Shown in pieces: positions 14,295 to 26,811 of a stretch of 64,000 nucleotides of DNA. The notes beneath the pieces are model-generated. The model was given only the letters and a program-made list of their open reading frames with translations. It made no database searches and was not told where the DNA came from. The number at the start of each line of letters is the position of its first letter. Position 1 is the stretch's first letter. Both the position numbers and the translations under genes were made by a program. Source of the DNA: Sipunculus nudus (Eukaryota; Annelida; Sipuncula; Golfingiida; Sipunculidae); the NCBI GenBank assembly GCA_026874595.1, contig CM049307.1, positions 6,717,579 through 6,781,578 of the forward strand. The letters run 5' to 3'.

Positions 14295-16249
14295 TAATAA
14301 ATCATTTTTTTCAGATTATATTGATGTTCCACAAAACCCAATTAGTAGGAAGCAAGCATATTTTAACTTGTTTGAACACACTGCGTGGCTGTAAAATTGT
14401 CTCCCACTTAACATATCAAATATTGTTAGTTCGTGCATTATTATTATGATTATTATTAGTAATTTTGTAAGGTATCAGTTGTTAATTATGTTAACCGTGG
14501 GGCCCTCATCTATATAATATGCATTATTTGAGCAACAAAAAAAGACATGCATCAATAAGTGTAGTGTTGTAACGTAATTGTAATTCTTTAGTAGAAGATG
14601 GTCAGCACACATGTAAAAGAACTGAAATTGATTAACTATAATATGTCACTGAATCTGTCAAAGGTGACTGCATCTATTTTTCATGTGAAGCTTCTGATAA
14701 TGAATTCCATAATATAGGTCTTTCGTAGATGAATTATTTTTGCAGTAATTCAGTTCAAACTGGAGCCAGTTTGAGTTAAAGAGTAATATAGATAGTCTGA
14801 ACTGAGGTAATTTAAGTACATAAACAAAAAAAAATTAGAAGTGAAAAATACTCATTGCATGTTATTTGCATGCCATTTTCGGGTTTATATTATAATTCTG
14901 TTTAGATTTATTTTAGAAATTTTCAAAGTCTGACACTCTTTACATTTACTTTACAGACAATATCCTGCTAAGCTTTTTTTCTTCCTTCACAAAATATCAA
15001 CAAATACAAACTAAAATAGTTTCTCTTTAGGTCAATAGGAACCTAAACAATTGATTATAAATATACATTTATTATATCAGATATATATGTATATTTTCAT
15101 TACAGACAATATCTTGCTAAGCTTTTGTTCTTTCTTTTTCATATGGGACTAGCATTACCACACTCGTGCATAGAGAAACATGAAAATATTTATTTACTTA
15201 TACGCCATATTTTATCTAATGTGAAATAATCGAACATAAAATTAATGTGTGTAAACAAACATTACACTTGCCAGTAGTTGACTGGCATAAGTGTTAGCAG
15301 AATTAAAGGGGACGCGCGCCCCTTTGCGCCCGCCAATGAATTCGCCCCTGAATTGCGATATATCCACGATACGTCACGATGCGTCCTAAGTTGATCAGGT
15401 AATGACCGAGAATTGTTTGTGTCTGGGACATTAATACTGTTTTCAATCCTGTGAGGTGTGGTCAATCGCTCATTTCCGCCGGCTTTGGGGCCAGACCAAC
15501 GCTGAACAGTCCAGTTTGAGGTCGTTTGAAGGGGGAGGGGGACACAATGTCCAGGTGAAGACGTGTCCCTGGAATTGGCCGTAGACCTTATACATAACTA
15601 TCTCCTGAAGCAGTAAGCAGGAAAACGGTGCGAGACGCCTAGTAAGACGCTTTTTTCGTTATTAAGCGTCATCCTTTTTATTGTTTTTTATTAACAATTA
15701 AGTTAAATCAAGGAGCCCCCCTGCGCTCGCCCTAATTCCCACACTAACCCAAACAACATACATGCATGTTCACTCCAGATCACTCAAGAGCCAACGCTGA
15801 TTGGTTCAATAACAATCTACCTTTAATCTAGGATACATTCCTCCTAAAGGTTGGCTGCGGTTAGTAGCCCTATTATTTTATTATATACATGAAAGGGAGA
15901 AAACTAATGGTTATATGAGGAAGTATAACACTTGAAAGAGATCATCATTTGATGAGTTATTTGCCATGCAAATATATGGGAAATAACAGTGGACACATAA
16001 TCGGGAAAGCAGGATAATTGTGAAGTCACAGTTGATAATTTTCTCTTTGATGTACATTATGAGCTCTTATGATGTGCTATTTAATATTATGACTTCTGGA
16101 TTATTTCTGGTCCCGTGCATATATTACCTGAATTCAAGAAGACCTAATAATTATAAGGATGATGATATAAAGTTATCATAACAACAACAATGATAATAAA
16201 AACTAGAGTTCTTGTAATTGTCATGGGACAGTCATGGATCTCAACCTGA

Positions 16250-16262
16250 TCCCCCCCCCCCC
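16250..16262. repeat. Poly-C tract
   Basis: A run of about 13 C residues followed directly by a run of A. It may be a length-variable site. Confidence 0.9.
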
Positions 16263-16599
16263 CAAAAAAAACCCTCCAATCATTCCCTAGCCCCTCTTTT
16301 CCCACTGATCTTTTATCCATGTCCAACATTTAAAGAACAATTAGAGTTCTGTACAACAAAGGAAATTTGGCAGTTCTTTCTTGTGTTTTAAGAGATGAGC
16401 TGAAAATGCTGATGTCACATTTTCGTACCAAAACCATTGTCTTCACCTATGGAAATAATAAAAATAATGCCTAAACATAATATTTCCAACTTATTGATAG
16501 GAAAACACTGCTTTTTAAATGAGATGGGTTAAAATGTATTCAAAACTCCCATTTTCTTGTAATACTTATATATATTTATTGTCATCCTTTAGAACGAGA

Positions 16600-16601
<2 letters not shown>

Positions 16602-16679
<78 letters not shown>

Positions 16680-16680
16680 A
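16602..16680. repeat. (TA)n / (TG)n microsatellite
   Basis: Long AT repeat passing into GTGTGTGT at its right edge. The open frames across it, rich in Tyr and Ile, are artefacts. Confidence 0.95.
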
Positions 16681-17604
16681 CAAGTTGCAAAATGTTGCTC
16701 AAACAACCCATCGCACCACCGAATTGATCCAAGGATCCTTTTGATTTTAATTCGTTCAAGCACCAGTAATAGTGCAGTCTTTATACGTTCTATGTGGTTT
16801 TAGGCATTTTCCTTTCGATCAACCATTGCTTGTTTTAGAAAGGTTTGTTGTATTTTACCACCAGGCGGTTGCCACAGGTTCAAAATATATTGAAACCAAC
16901 GAGAGCGAGGTATAGTGGATTTCACACTTTGAGTTGGATACATAATGCGAAAACCCTAAGAAGCTTCCCATGGGTTAGAATCCAAGATGGCTGAAAGTTA
17001 CACTCACTGGACAACTAATTTGACTCTTTGCCAAGTGCTCTCTGAATTATGTAATACGCATTTATAATTGCCGGGTTTACTGAACGAGCTGCAGGCCAGG
17101 TCCTTGTAATCTTGTAAGAACACAGGCCTTATGCCAATAAAATATAATTTATAAAATAATTCAAAAACTCGAAAGAGTTAATAATATATATAATGTTAAT
17201 AATAATAATAATATATTGAAATTTTATAACGCCAATTCTTTGATGGTCGGACTCACAGCGCAATTCGCACACACACATACCCACATACAATTTCATGGAA
17301 ATCTAATCCCTGTGCCTGACCCAAGAAAAAAAATGATGCATATTAATTACCAAAAGCTTGCCGAAAGAGATACATTTTTAATTGGTTTTAAATGATACAA
17401 GAGTTGGAGACTTTCTAAGTGTAATCAGAAGTGAATTCCAAACTTTTCACCGACTTCTGTTCTCATATTACATATTGTGCTATGTTCAATATTGAAACAT
17501 TGAAATTGTGAACAACTCCATTAATTCCATATTTTTTTAAAACATGTTTAAATTTAATTTATGAATTTATAAACAATACTAATGCTGGAACTAAAATTTC
17601 AGTT

Positions 17605-17605
<1 letters not shown>

Positions 17606-17644
<39 letters not shown>
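17606..17644. repeat. (GATA)n tetranucleotide repeat
   Basis: About ten tandem GATA units without interruption. Confidence 0.95.
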
Positions 17645-17645
<1 letters not shown>

Positions 17646-19456
17646 AAAGTAAAAACAAGGCATTTAAGATTTTGCTCCTCATAGTCAGGTGCTCTTAAGG
17701 CACAAGCCGAAAGCTTTAACACTGTATAAATGGTACTGCTCAGATTAATTTTAGATTTTGAACAATTTCTGACCCCCTTAATACTTACATTGCAGGCATT
17801 ATCTCACTCTGTATTCTTTTCACTTTATCACGTTTTTAACAGTTATTGCAGAGCGGGTTACTAGAAATCTTTAGGACTGAAAATTAATACGCAGCATGTT
17901 TGACCTCAGATGAACCAGCAAAAAGGGCCCTGTGAGTCAATCTAAATTGGTTTATATATAGGCCTTTTCGTAGAATTACCGAGTTTTCACATCAACACAC
18001 GGATGTCATTTAGCATGGAATTACCATAGCAAAGTGTTTTGTCAATTATTTGGTCTGGTTTTCTCACACCAATAACCATACTACGCCCCAACTCCAGGGA
18101 TTCCGGAATATGGTGAGAACCACAGTTCTGTGGTGGGAACCAAAGCTTGACATACGTTCTGTACAACCTGGCGTCAACGACCTGTAACACTGACGCTGAA
18201 CAATTGGTTTACTCTTGGGGTATTAATTCCATGTATTTTGGCATTCTTGTGGCAATGCCCGCTCTAGTTTTGGCAGACTGTACTGTGAACGAGGCGGTAA
18301 GCCAAAGGTATAAATACACCAATGTCACACTCTGACATGCTGAGGCTGACGCATTTTGTTTAGGAACAAAGATTCAGTTCGACTTGCCGGTATGTTGTCT
18401 TCTTTCAATAGCCATACACTGAGGGTAAAGCGGGAAAATAATGTTCAATCATTATCTGTTTTTGTGTAAAGTTCAAGGAGGGTTCTCTCTGTACTGTAGT
18501 GGTAAAACTTATATGGTATATAAATAACTGCTACACTACAAAATATAGAAACAACATTTCATACAGAAAGCAATACTTATGATTTTATTGAGAACATGTC
18601 ATCCATTCAATTGTTCTATCCTCATGGCATAAATACCACGAATTCCACAATGTCAGATCTGATTTTGCAAGTTTTCAAACGTGCTGTCAGTATTTCTTTG
18701 ACTTCTAGGCGACACCGCTTTAACCAGAAAAAGACATATTTCTAAACGCTGGAGCGAGTGTACCTGTTTAGGTTCTTATAAGTTCAGCATAGACGCAGCT
18801 GTGGGTATTTGTCTCAGTGTACTGATGGACATGAAACAGTATAAAGAAAGAAACAGATGCTCCCAGCCGGGCACATGTTGGCTGTCATGTCCTCTACTAC
18901 ATCAAAAGCCGTTTTTATTTTGAATCAAACATTCGTCTATTTGAAAATTAATTTTTCTATTATCTATTTAAATCTCGCTTATCCCGAACCCGGACAGCAA
19001 AACTATTACTGATCAGTTAACATTAATAATTTATTTTCTGGGGTGGGATGTATCTTTTAGAGTATATAAGGATCAAGATCAAAATTTGAATCATGTCATG
19101 GCCTTAATGGTAAAATCATGCTGGTACCTCGGAGTCGGTGTGATGTCTTACAGGTGGCTGTATATTATTCCGATTTGATGTTGGAGAAATCAAAAGTTTT
19201 GTAGAGCTAATATGAACGATTTCACTCCATCGTACAACAGATGGGCGTTGGACAACTCTTGCCCATGTCAAGGAATTTACGACAAAGTGGTGTACACACG
19301 GAACATCAGTCGGCTATTTCTTTCATTTGGTTTGGTTGGGCTAATATTTCCTACAAAATGATGGTGTCGGAGCTCCGTATAGTTACGCAAGGTCCGATGA
19401 TTTCGCGGCGAAAAACTAATGACAATGGGGATAACATGACCGATATTAGCCTCAAG

Positions 19457-19466
19457 TATATATAAA
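19457..19466 (+). promoter_or_regulatory. Candidate TATA box of the VWC gene
   Basis: TATATATAAA lies 127 bases upstream of the VWC start codon. With a usual spacing of about 30 bases, transcription would begin near 19490 and give a 5' leader of about 100 nt. A pyrimidine-rich stretch ending TTTTCAG (19557-19564) just before the leader could instead be a 3' splice site of a non-coding first exon. The sequence alone does not decide. Confidence 0.45.
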
Positions 19467-19593
19467 CAGTTAAGTCCAAGGGATTCAATATTAAGTATCG
19501 GGTATCTTCACTCGCAGTAAATTTGTTGAACTTTAAGGTCAAGTTTTTATAATTATCTTTTCAGCTCCGTGAAATCGTTCAGAAACTCTCAAA

Positions 19594-22500
19594 ATGCAGG
19601 CGCTCGTTGTCATGGTTCTTCTTGGTCTGGGCGTTGTCATGGCAGCCCCGCCACCGTTAAGGGACGATCCCCAGGGGAAACCGTGTAACCAAGAGAACGG
19701 CAGCCCGGTGTACAGCGGCAGTCCTTGTTCGTCTTGTGAATGCAAGAACGGCTTCACCAAGTGCTACTACATCCACTGTTTCCCCCCAGAGTGTGCCGTA
19801 GAGCTTGTATACGGACCAGAAAGCTGCTGTCCTTACTGTCCTGTAAGTATTTTATGTCATCACTGTGAAATTTTAATTTAATCATACTTTTTTTCAAAAC
19901 TACCAAAGATACATTTAAATATATTTCATATTGATATACATTGACTCATATAATTACTGATGGAATACACATAGTCTTTGCAACAACATATTGTATGAAT
20001 TTGGTTTATGATGTGTTTTATATATATATATCATCATCCTATATACCATCGCAATTTGGTACGGTAAAATTTGGTTAACGCTGGCTCCTAGGTATTAACA
20101 GGTACACATATTTATTTGAACAGGGTCTGATCCCGTCACCCATTAATTCCAATGTCCCCTTCCGGGACCATGCATGAACCAACTCATACTCACAAAGATT
20201 CCCGGGACCAGGCATGAACCAACTCATACTCACAAAGATTCCCGGAACCAGGCATGAACCAACTCATACTCACAAAGATTCCCGAGACCAGGCATGAACC
20301 AACTCACACTCACAAAGATTCCCGGAACCAAGCATGAACCAACTCATACTCACAAAGATTCCCGGGACCAGGCATGAACCAACTCATACTCACAAAGATT
20401 CCCGGGACAAGGCATGAACCAACTCATACTCACAAAGATTCCCGGGACCAGGCATGAACCAACGCATACTCATAAAGATTCCCGGGACCAGGCATGAACC
20501 AACTCATACTCACAAAGATTCCCGGGACCAGGCATGAACCAACTCATACTCACAAAGATTCCCGGAACCAGGCATGAACCAACTCATACTCACAAAGATT
20601 CCCGGGACCAGGCATGAACCAACTCATACTCACAAAGATTCCCGGGACCAGGCATGAACCAACTCATACTCAAAAAGATTCCCGGGACCAGGCATGAACT
20701 AACTCATATTCACAAAGATCAGCGGCGTACCTAACCTCATTGCTGCCCGGGACGGTCTTAGAAATTGCCGCCCCTCTAACAAAACATACAAAACTGGATA
20801 ACATATTGAAAAAATATCATGTCAAATATCCTTGTTACAGAATTGTATTTGACAGCAACGCAATTATATGGATGGATTCACTGGCAGGGAATTTTTCCTC
20901 AACATATTAAATAGCAAACATCTCTTTGCTAATGTAAATCAACAGATCGCTCGAAGTTCAAACAAGTATATTTCATTATGAAGTGAACAAAAAGGAATAA
21001 AACGAATATATTGAAATCAAAACAGATTAAACTGCAGGATAGACATATAATGTGATCTTTCATCATTCATGTAAACACAATTCATGATTACTTTATACTC
21101 AACTTGGGAAAAAAACTTTATTTGGTGTTATTCCATTCTCAACGCATACAAATACCTTGTCACATCTATAATTCCACCTCTTGTTATCGCATATGACAGC
21201 AGGTACACCTAACAGAGCTATTGAGATATGCATGGTACTGCTGATTGCAAGGCACTTTATAGTCTTTACTAAAAACGCGTAATTTCATGAGTTAGGCTTA
21301 TATATATATAGGCAGGGCATGTTTAATATTTTCATATAAAAAATCAAATGTTTGGAAAAACTGACTTGGTTTAATAAAATTTCCTCAAAGTTAAAAGCAT
21401 ACCTTAATTCAAGGATACATCAAAATCATTTTTAGAATTATAGTGATTATGCACACTTTAACTCGAGGTTTTATTTATGAACTTCTGACTATTTGTTATT
21501 CAATAAAATATTTAAATAAATTTCAAATAATTATATCATTAAAATACATATTATATTTTAATTTTAAATAATTTGTCACAATATACGACAATTGTCTGTA
21601 GGTAGTGGATCATTAAACTGTTAATAACAGAATTATTTAACAGTACAGGTAAATATCTTTAATTTAAGTTTTGAACTCTAAAAATAAAACTGATGCTTGA
21701 TACGTAAATTGAACATGTGGCTAAGCGGCCACTGGGATTCATCCCGTCGGACAGTTATAATAGAATAATATCTTAAAGTTAAAATAATTCCTACATAGGT
21801 CTGGGTGTTCATTGTGTTTATTCACGTTACATAAAAGATCATGCAGGTCATGTTGGGTAATCAAAAGACACAGGCATTTAGGTAGTACTCATTATATACA
21901 TGATAGTGTAAACGTCTGTATTTTAACGAGACTGGCGTGAGAGTAGGGAGAATCATTGAAAAAGGGCACTTTAGGTTGTTTCAGACCGTTTGAATATCAT
22001 TGAATTTCGGAAATTCTAGGGTTCAAGAATGGAAATTCTTTATACTTTCCAAGGAAAGAGCAACAAAATTCGTCAAAATATTGTTCGCACAATGTGGACG
22101 ACAGACACCCCACCCCACCATAGGGGGCCATTGATCTTCTGGCAGGGTTTTTCCCTGGTAATAATCAGCTGCTGCTAGGGATTTCTGTAAACGACGACCG
22201 CCCTGAAATGCTGGCCTTTGCATGATTGGTCAGTTTATTGATGGCGTTCTGACATTGCAAGACCAAAGATCTAATAAAGAATAACTACAGATATGTTCTT
22301 TTTTGCGTATATGTTGCCTCTATAAAGACCTTCCACAAATAATTTGGTTGGTTCCAGAGCCCAGTTTTTAATCCTAAAATTCTTGAAAATGGGACAAAAA
22401 GGCCAAATTTGTACTTTTTGAGCAACTCCTTATGCCACTCATTATACTAATTCCCCGAAATGCCGCCCCTATAAAGGGCCGCCCGGGTCGGACCGCCCCT

Positions 22501-24424
22501 GCCGCCCCCCCTTAGGTACGCCACTGACAAAGATTCCCGGGACCAGGCATGAACCAACTCATACTCACAAAGATTCCCGGGACCAGGCATGAACCAACTC
22601 ATACTCACAAAGATTCCCGGGACCAGGCATGAACCAACTCATACTCACAAAGATTCCCGGGACCAGGCATGAACCAACTCATACTCACAAAGATTCCCGG
22701 GACCAGGCATGAACCAACTCATACTCACAAAGATTCCCGGGACCAGGCATGAACCAACTCACACTCACAAAGATTCCCGGGACCAAGCATGAACCAACTC
22801 ATACTCACAAAGTTTCCCGGGACCAGGCATGAACCAACTCATACTCACAAAGATTCCCGGGACAAGGCATGAACCAACTCATACTCACAAAGATTCCCGG
22901 GACCAGGCATGAACCAACGCATACTCATAAAGATTCCCGGGACCAGGCATGAACCAACTCATACTCACAAAGATTCCCGGGACCAGGCATGAACCAACTC
23001 ATACTCACAAAGATTCCCGGGACCAGGCATGAACCAACTCATACTCACAAAGTTTCCCGGGACCAGGCATGAACCAACTCATACTCATAAAGATTCCCGG
23101 GACAAGGCATGAACCAACTCATACTCACAAAGATTCCCGGGACCAGGCAAGAACCAACTCATACTCACAAAGATTCCCGGGACCAGGCATGAACCAACTC
23201 ATACTCATAAAGATTCCCGGGACAAGGCATGAACCAACTCATACTCACAAAGATTCCCGGGACCAGGCATGAACCAACTCATACTCACAAAGTTTCCCGG
23301 GACCAGGCATGAACCAACGCATACTCATAAAGATTCCCGGGACAAGGCATGAACCAACTCATACTCACAAAGATTCCCGGGACCAGGCATGAACCAACTC
23401 ATACTCACAAAGATTCCCGGGACCAGGCATGAACCAACTCATACTCATAAAGATTCCCGGGACAAGGCATGAACCAACTCATACTCACAAAGATTCCCGG
23501 GACCAGGCATGAACCAACGCATACTCATAAAGATTCCCGGGACCAGGCATGAACCAACTCATACTCACAAAGATTCCCGGGACCAGGCATGAACCAACGC
23601 ATACTCACAAAGATTCCCGGGACCAGGCATGAACCAACTCATACTCACAAAGTTTCCCGGGACCAGGCAAGAACCAACTCATACTCACAAAGATTCCCGA
23701 AACTAGGCATGAACCAACTCATACTCACAAAGATTCCCGAAACCAGGCATGAACCAACTCACACTCACAAAGATTCCCGGAACCAAGCATGAACCAACTC
23801 ATACTCACAAAGATTCCCGGGACCAGGCATGAACCAACTCATACTCACAAAGATTCCCGGGACAAGGCATGAACCAACTCATACTCACAAAGATTCCCGG
23901 GACCAGGCATGAACCAACTCATACTCACAAAGATTCCCGGGACCAGGCATGAACCAACTCATACTCACAAAGATTCCCGGGACCCGGCATGAACCAACTA
24001 ATACTCACAAAGATTCCCGGGACCAGGCATGAATCAACTCATACTCACAAAGATTCCCGGAACCAGGCATGAACCAACTCATACTCACAAAGATACAAGA
24101 GTTTTACAATTTCAACTATTTCTACAAGCCCGCGTAATTCATTTGTTTTCAAACAAATTACAGGAATAAAATAATACGGGGCCTAGTTAAATCGTTTCGG
24201 CCTCGGCAAAATTATTACCCTTCCAAAACTGTCTAATGGGACATTTGCCAATTTTAAGCCCTTTAAAAATTTAGTTATTTATTTATTTTGAGAATAATAG
24301 CTCTACCTCTTTTTTCTAACAAGTTTCACCCTCCCAGTGGTAGTTGTTGAAGATAAAGATTGCAGAGATGAAATGCATGAAAACTGAGTGAAATTTTACC
24401 CCCAACGTAAATGTAAAGGAGTCA

Positions 24425-24480
<56 letters not shown>

Positions 24481-24923
24481 GCACGCTGGGCTTCCCCGCT
24501 TGCGGCCCTGATTTCATTCCCGGCCTGGCTATTAGAGTGGTCGGCGCCCGTCCAAGGTCGGTGGTTTTCTCCGGGTTGTCCGATTTCCTCTTCCTCTGCG
24601 GTCGGATGCCACCGCCTGAGCCATGGAGAGTGCCATGATTAGCTTTAATAATTATTTGTGCAATCCATGTAAAATAAATAACTTTATACATATATATTTA
24701 TACATATATATAGTATTTATTACGAAAAGGGTTAGTTACACATGAACACGTGTTTTCATGCTATCGCAATCGTCAGCTGTGATCCTATCACGGATGCTAG
24801 ATGTAGTTATGTTATTATCAGTTGACGCGCTCAGCCATGGTCATATATATACGATATATAATGTTCAGAAAGACCCCAAATTACGTCTAATGAAGATATT
24901 ATTTTATTTTGCAGTCAAAGTAG
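19594..24923 (+). CDS. Secreted single-VWC-domain protein, two exons (19594-19842, 24915-24923)
   Basis: Exon 1 encodes 83 residues. Residues 1 to about 17 form a signal peptide (hydrophobic run LVVMVLLGLGVVMA, then a Pro-rich start of the mature chain). They are followed by a von Willebrand factor type C domain with all ten cysteines: 31, 45, 48, 50, 57, 62, 67, 78, 79 and 82, including the diagnostic CxxCxC and CCxxC motifs. It therefore fits the classical ten-Cys VWC rather than the eight-Cys single-domain (Vago-like) type. A consensus donor (GTAAGT at 19843) ends exon 1 in phase 0. After a 5 kb intron, the acceptor TTATTTTGCAG (to 24914) opens a last exon reading Ser-Lys-stop, with AATAAA at 25031. 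The predicted protein is 85 residues. The family acts extracellularly, often binding BMP-type ligands or matrix. A specific role cannot be given. The short terminal coding exon is predicted, not proven; a different downstream exon could be used. Confidence 0.75.
20160..20719. repeat. 40 bp minisatellite, left block (about 14 units)
   Basis: Tandem 40 bp units of the form GGCATGAACC, AACTCATACT, CACAAAGATT, CCCGGGACCA. Each carries the palindrome TTCCCGGGA. The block is interrupted at 20719 by a hAT element and continues in register at 22527. Variants include CCCGGAACCA, GACAAGGC and AACGCATACTCATAAAG. Confidence 0.97.
20720..22526. mobile_element. Non-autonomous hAT transposon inserted in the 40 bp minisatellite
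   Basis: The left end CAGCGGCGTACCTAA and the inverted right end CAGTGGCGTACCTAA form a 15 bp terminal inverted repeat with one mismatch. The element is flanked by a perfect 8 bp target duplication, ACAAAGAT (20712-20719 and 22527-22534), which is part of the minisatellite unit. CAG-type ends and 8 bp duplications are typical of the hAT superfamily. The element is 1807 bp, with G/C-rich subterminal regions (GCCGCCCC-type runs near both ends) and an AT-rich interior. No transposase frame is visible, so it must depend on a transposase made elsewhere. The only open frame (22023-22223, minus) has no recognisable domain. Confidence 0.93.
22527..24094. repeat. 40 bp minisatellite, right block (about 39 units)
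   Basis: Continuation of the 20160 array after the hAT insertion, in the same register. A three-unit (120 bp) higher-order pattern marked by GACAAGGC recurs at about 23101, 23221, 23341 and 23461. A longer module (CACACTCAC unit, then CCAAGC unit, later GACAAGGC) occurs at about 20301, 22755 and 23755; the last two are exactly 25 units apart. Open frames of 67 codons here are frame-rotating artefacts. Confidence 0.97.
24428..24478. repeat. (TA)n microsatellite
   Basis: AT dinucleotide repeat of about 50 bases directly abutting the SINE-like fragment. Confidence 0.95.
24479..24675 (+). mobile_element. SINE-like fragment, 5'-truncated
   Basis: A GC-rich island in AT-rich intron sequence. It contains GATTTCATTCCCGGC, which resembles a tRNA T-arm or pol III box B, then GGTCGGTGGTTTTCTCCGGG and TCCGATTTCCTC. 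This resembles the conserved central core of many marine-invertebrate SINEs. It ends in an A-rich tail (GTAAAATAAATAAC). Box A and the SINE 5' end are missing; a TA microsatellite occupies that position. SINE identity is an inference from motifs recalled, not searched. Confidence 0.5.
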
Positions 24924-25055
24924 CAGAGTTTGGATACATCCATGCACTAGTACAGAGAAGTCCCGGGACAGCTCTTAGGTGGTCAAGCTTTGCATGGTCA
25001 TCGTCTGGTCTATGGGAATGATTATGAATGAATAAAGTATCTGTAAAATGTATTA
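24924..25055 (+). other. 3' UTR of the VWC gene
   Basis: About 130 bases follow the predicted TAG. AATAAA lies at 25031-25036, and cleavage would be expected about 15-20 bases later. A polyadenylation signal so close behind the acceptor supports this being the terminal exon. Confidence 0.55.
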
Positions 25056-26752
25056 ATTAATGTATTTCTTGTGACTTGAATATGATATAGCGGATATAAT
25101 GGTGATAAAATCTCGAGTGTTTAGTGAGAAGTGGAAGCGCAAGAAAATGAATACATGGGTCCAAACCGTTCTAGAACGTTCACATGACACTTCAGCAGAG
25201 CGGATAAAACTATTCACATCAATACGGTTTGAAACACCTTCTGAGCATGATCCAAAACGTTTTGGTTTAAACGATTTGAAAATGCTTTAGATTGCTGTGA
25301 ACGCTCAATTCGCATTAAAACTAGCTGCTTGAAAACGGTGGGTCTTGTGAAAGTGGTGTTAAGCAATCAGACTACGTTTTAATGCCCCTTCTGATTAAGT
25401 TTTTTTTAATGTGATAGTTTCTGACACTTTCCGTCTAATTAAACCTGACCGCCCAGGGTCAATTAGGCGGCTCTACAAGGCCGCAAACAAAGCACTTTTT
25501 AACTTAATAATTCAACTAACCTCTAACTCTCTGCATCATGGCAAATTTTATATTGAATTACTAACAACACTGCTGATTACAACACAGAAAATAATTTTGT
25601 ATGAGTTCATATATTTATAAGCTATATGTATGGACATAATGTAACAGATTGTAACCCTGAACTCCCATGATACCCTCGACAGCTAGCACACCATCTAAGT
25701 TCATTATGGTATTTTGGCCTGCAGCTCCACAGTCTAGGCCTAACATTGAAATTTGTTCACAGATTAAAGTGCAAATGTGGGTGAAAATTTTCTCATGGCA
25801 ATCCCTGTGTATAATGTGTTATAAGTACAGGAAATATGCTCCTTATTCCCGCTAGATGTCGTTGCTACTTCCAGGCTCGCACTGTGGGAATACCGGAATA
25901 CTTGTCTCAAATGTCAGATTTTAAAGTCAAAATTTGTTATATATAAATGGAACACATTCTGTTTACATTTCACATGCACATGCTTACACAATAGTACTTA
26001 TTCCATTAAATCCTTAATAACAGCAAAAACACCCATGTTTAAGTTAGTTGCCTTAAAACAATTTTTACGTATTTGAACGGAATACATTTCTTTCTTCACT
26101 ATATTTATTCCATCTGTGTTTATGTATAAACCCCAGTGCCATGTGGGCTGTAGGTAAGAAAAAGCAACAAAACCCTTAACAGCAGAATAGTACTTTTGTG
26201 AGTTAGATTCTTGCACAGGGTGCACTCCTACAAGCTCTGTCTTCTTTAGTGTGAGTATTTCCTCTAATTTCAATGTGAATCAAATTCTAATTCCTCTACT
26301 TTGCTTTATTTTATTCACTTATTCAATTTTGATATCAGTGACATTTATTTGTTTTGTCCATGATTTAAACAATACAAAAACATATGCTTTCTTCTATGTT
26401 TACATTTTGATGTCTACCTGTTTCTATTTGTGATTTGAGCATCCGGGTTCAGCTTATGCATATCTGTGACTTTCATTAAATACAAAGACAATGTATTTTT
26501 CTGTCAATTAAGTAAGTTCTAAAATTTAACTAAAAAAAATCTACACGTAATGTAATAGTTCATCCAACAAACTTATATTACTGGCAATACTGAAAACAGG
26601 CATAAGCATGATTTGATTATACTGAACGTCTCTCTCTTGGTTTTTAACTTAAGATTATATCAGACTGATCGGGATTTGTCCTAACCTAAATTTACGATGA
26701 GGGAAATGTCTTGATTAATTGTCGATCGACCGATCGTTCGAGAGAGAGAGAG

Positions 26753-26811
<59 letters not shown>

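Larger units (their letters stand above)
13500..19450. other. Gene-poor region with microsatellites
   Basis: About 6 kb without a gene I can support. A minus-strand open frame at 13564-13899 (111 codons) and its plus-strand overlap match no family I know and show no intron signals. Simple repeats at 14248-14293, 16250-16262, 16602-16680 and 17606-17644 are listed separately. CAG-type ends at 14163 (CAGTGGCGTATCC) and 15350 (inverted, ending TTCGCCCCTG) look hAT-like. Their 8 bp flanks do not match, so no element is called. Confidence 0.5.
19843..24914 (+). other. Intron of the VWC gene, filled with repeats
   Basis: It starts GTAAGTATT and ends TTTTATTTTGCAG. It contains the split 40 bp minisatellite (20160-20719 and 22527-24094), the hAT element between the two halves, a TA microsatellite (24428-24478) and a SINE-like fragment (24479-24675). 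No further VWC-like exon is visible in it. Confidence 0.65.

Noticed and set aside
14163-15350. Possible hAT element with CAGTGGCG and CAGGGGCG ends
   Set aside because: Both ends look hAT-like, but the 8 bp flanks (CATAACTG and AATTGCGA) do not match and the inverted repeats agree for only a few bases, so the ends may belong to different elements.
16519-16803. 94-codon frame with a Tyr/Ile repeat
   Set aside because: Driven by the TA microsatellite.
23069-23792. Frames of 67 codons with repeated Asn/Gln/His-rich peptides
   Set aside because: Translations of the 40 bp minisatellite inside the VWC intron.
25998-26273. 91-codon frame on the minus strand
   Set aside because: Balanced composition, but no recognised family and no splice or promoter context; possibly a transposon remnant.
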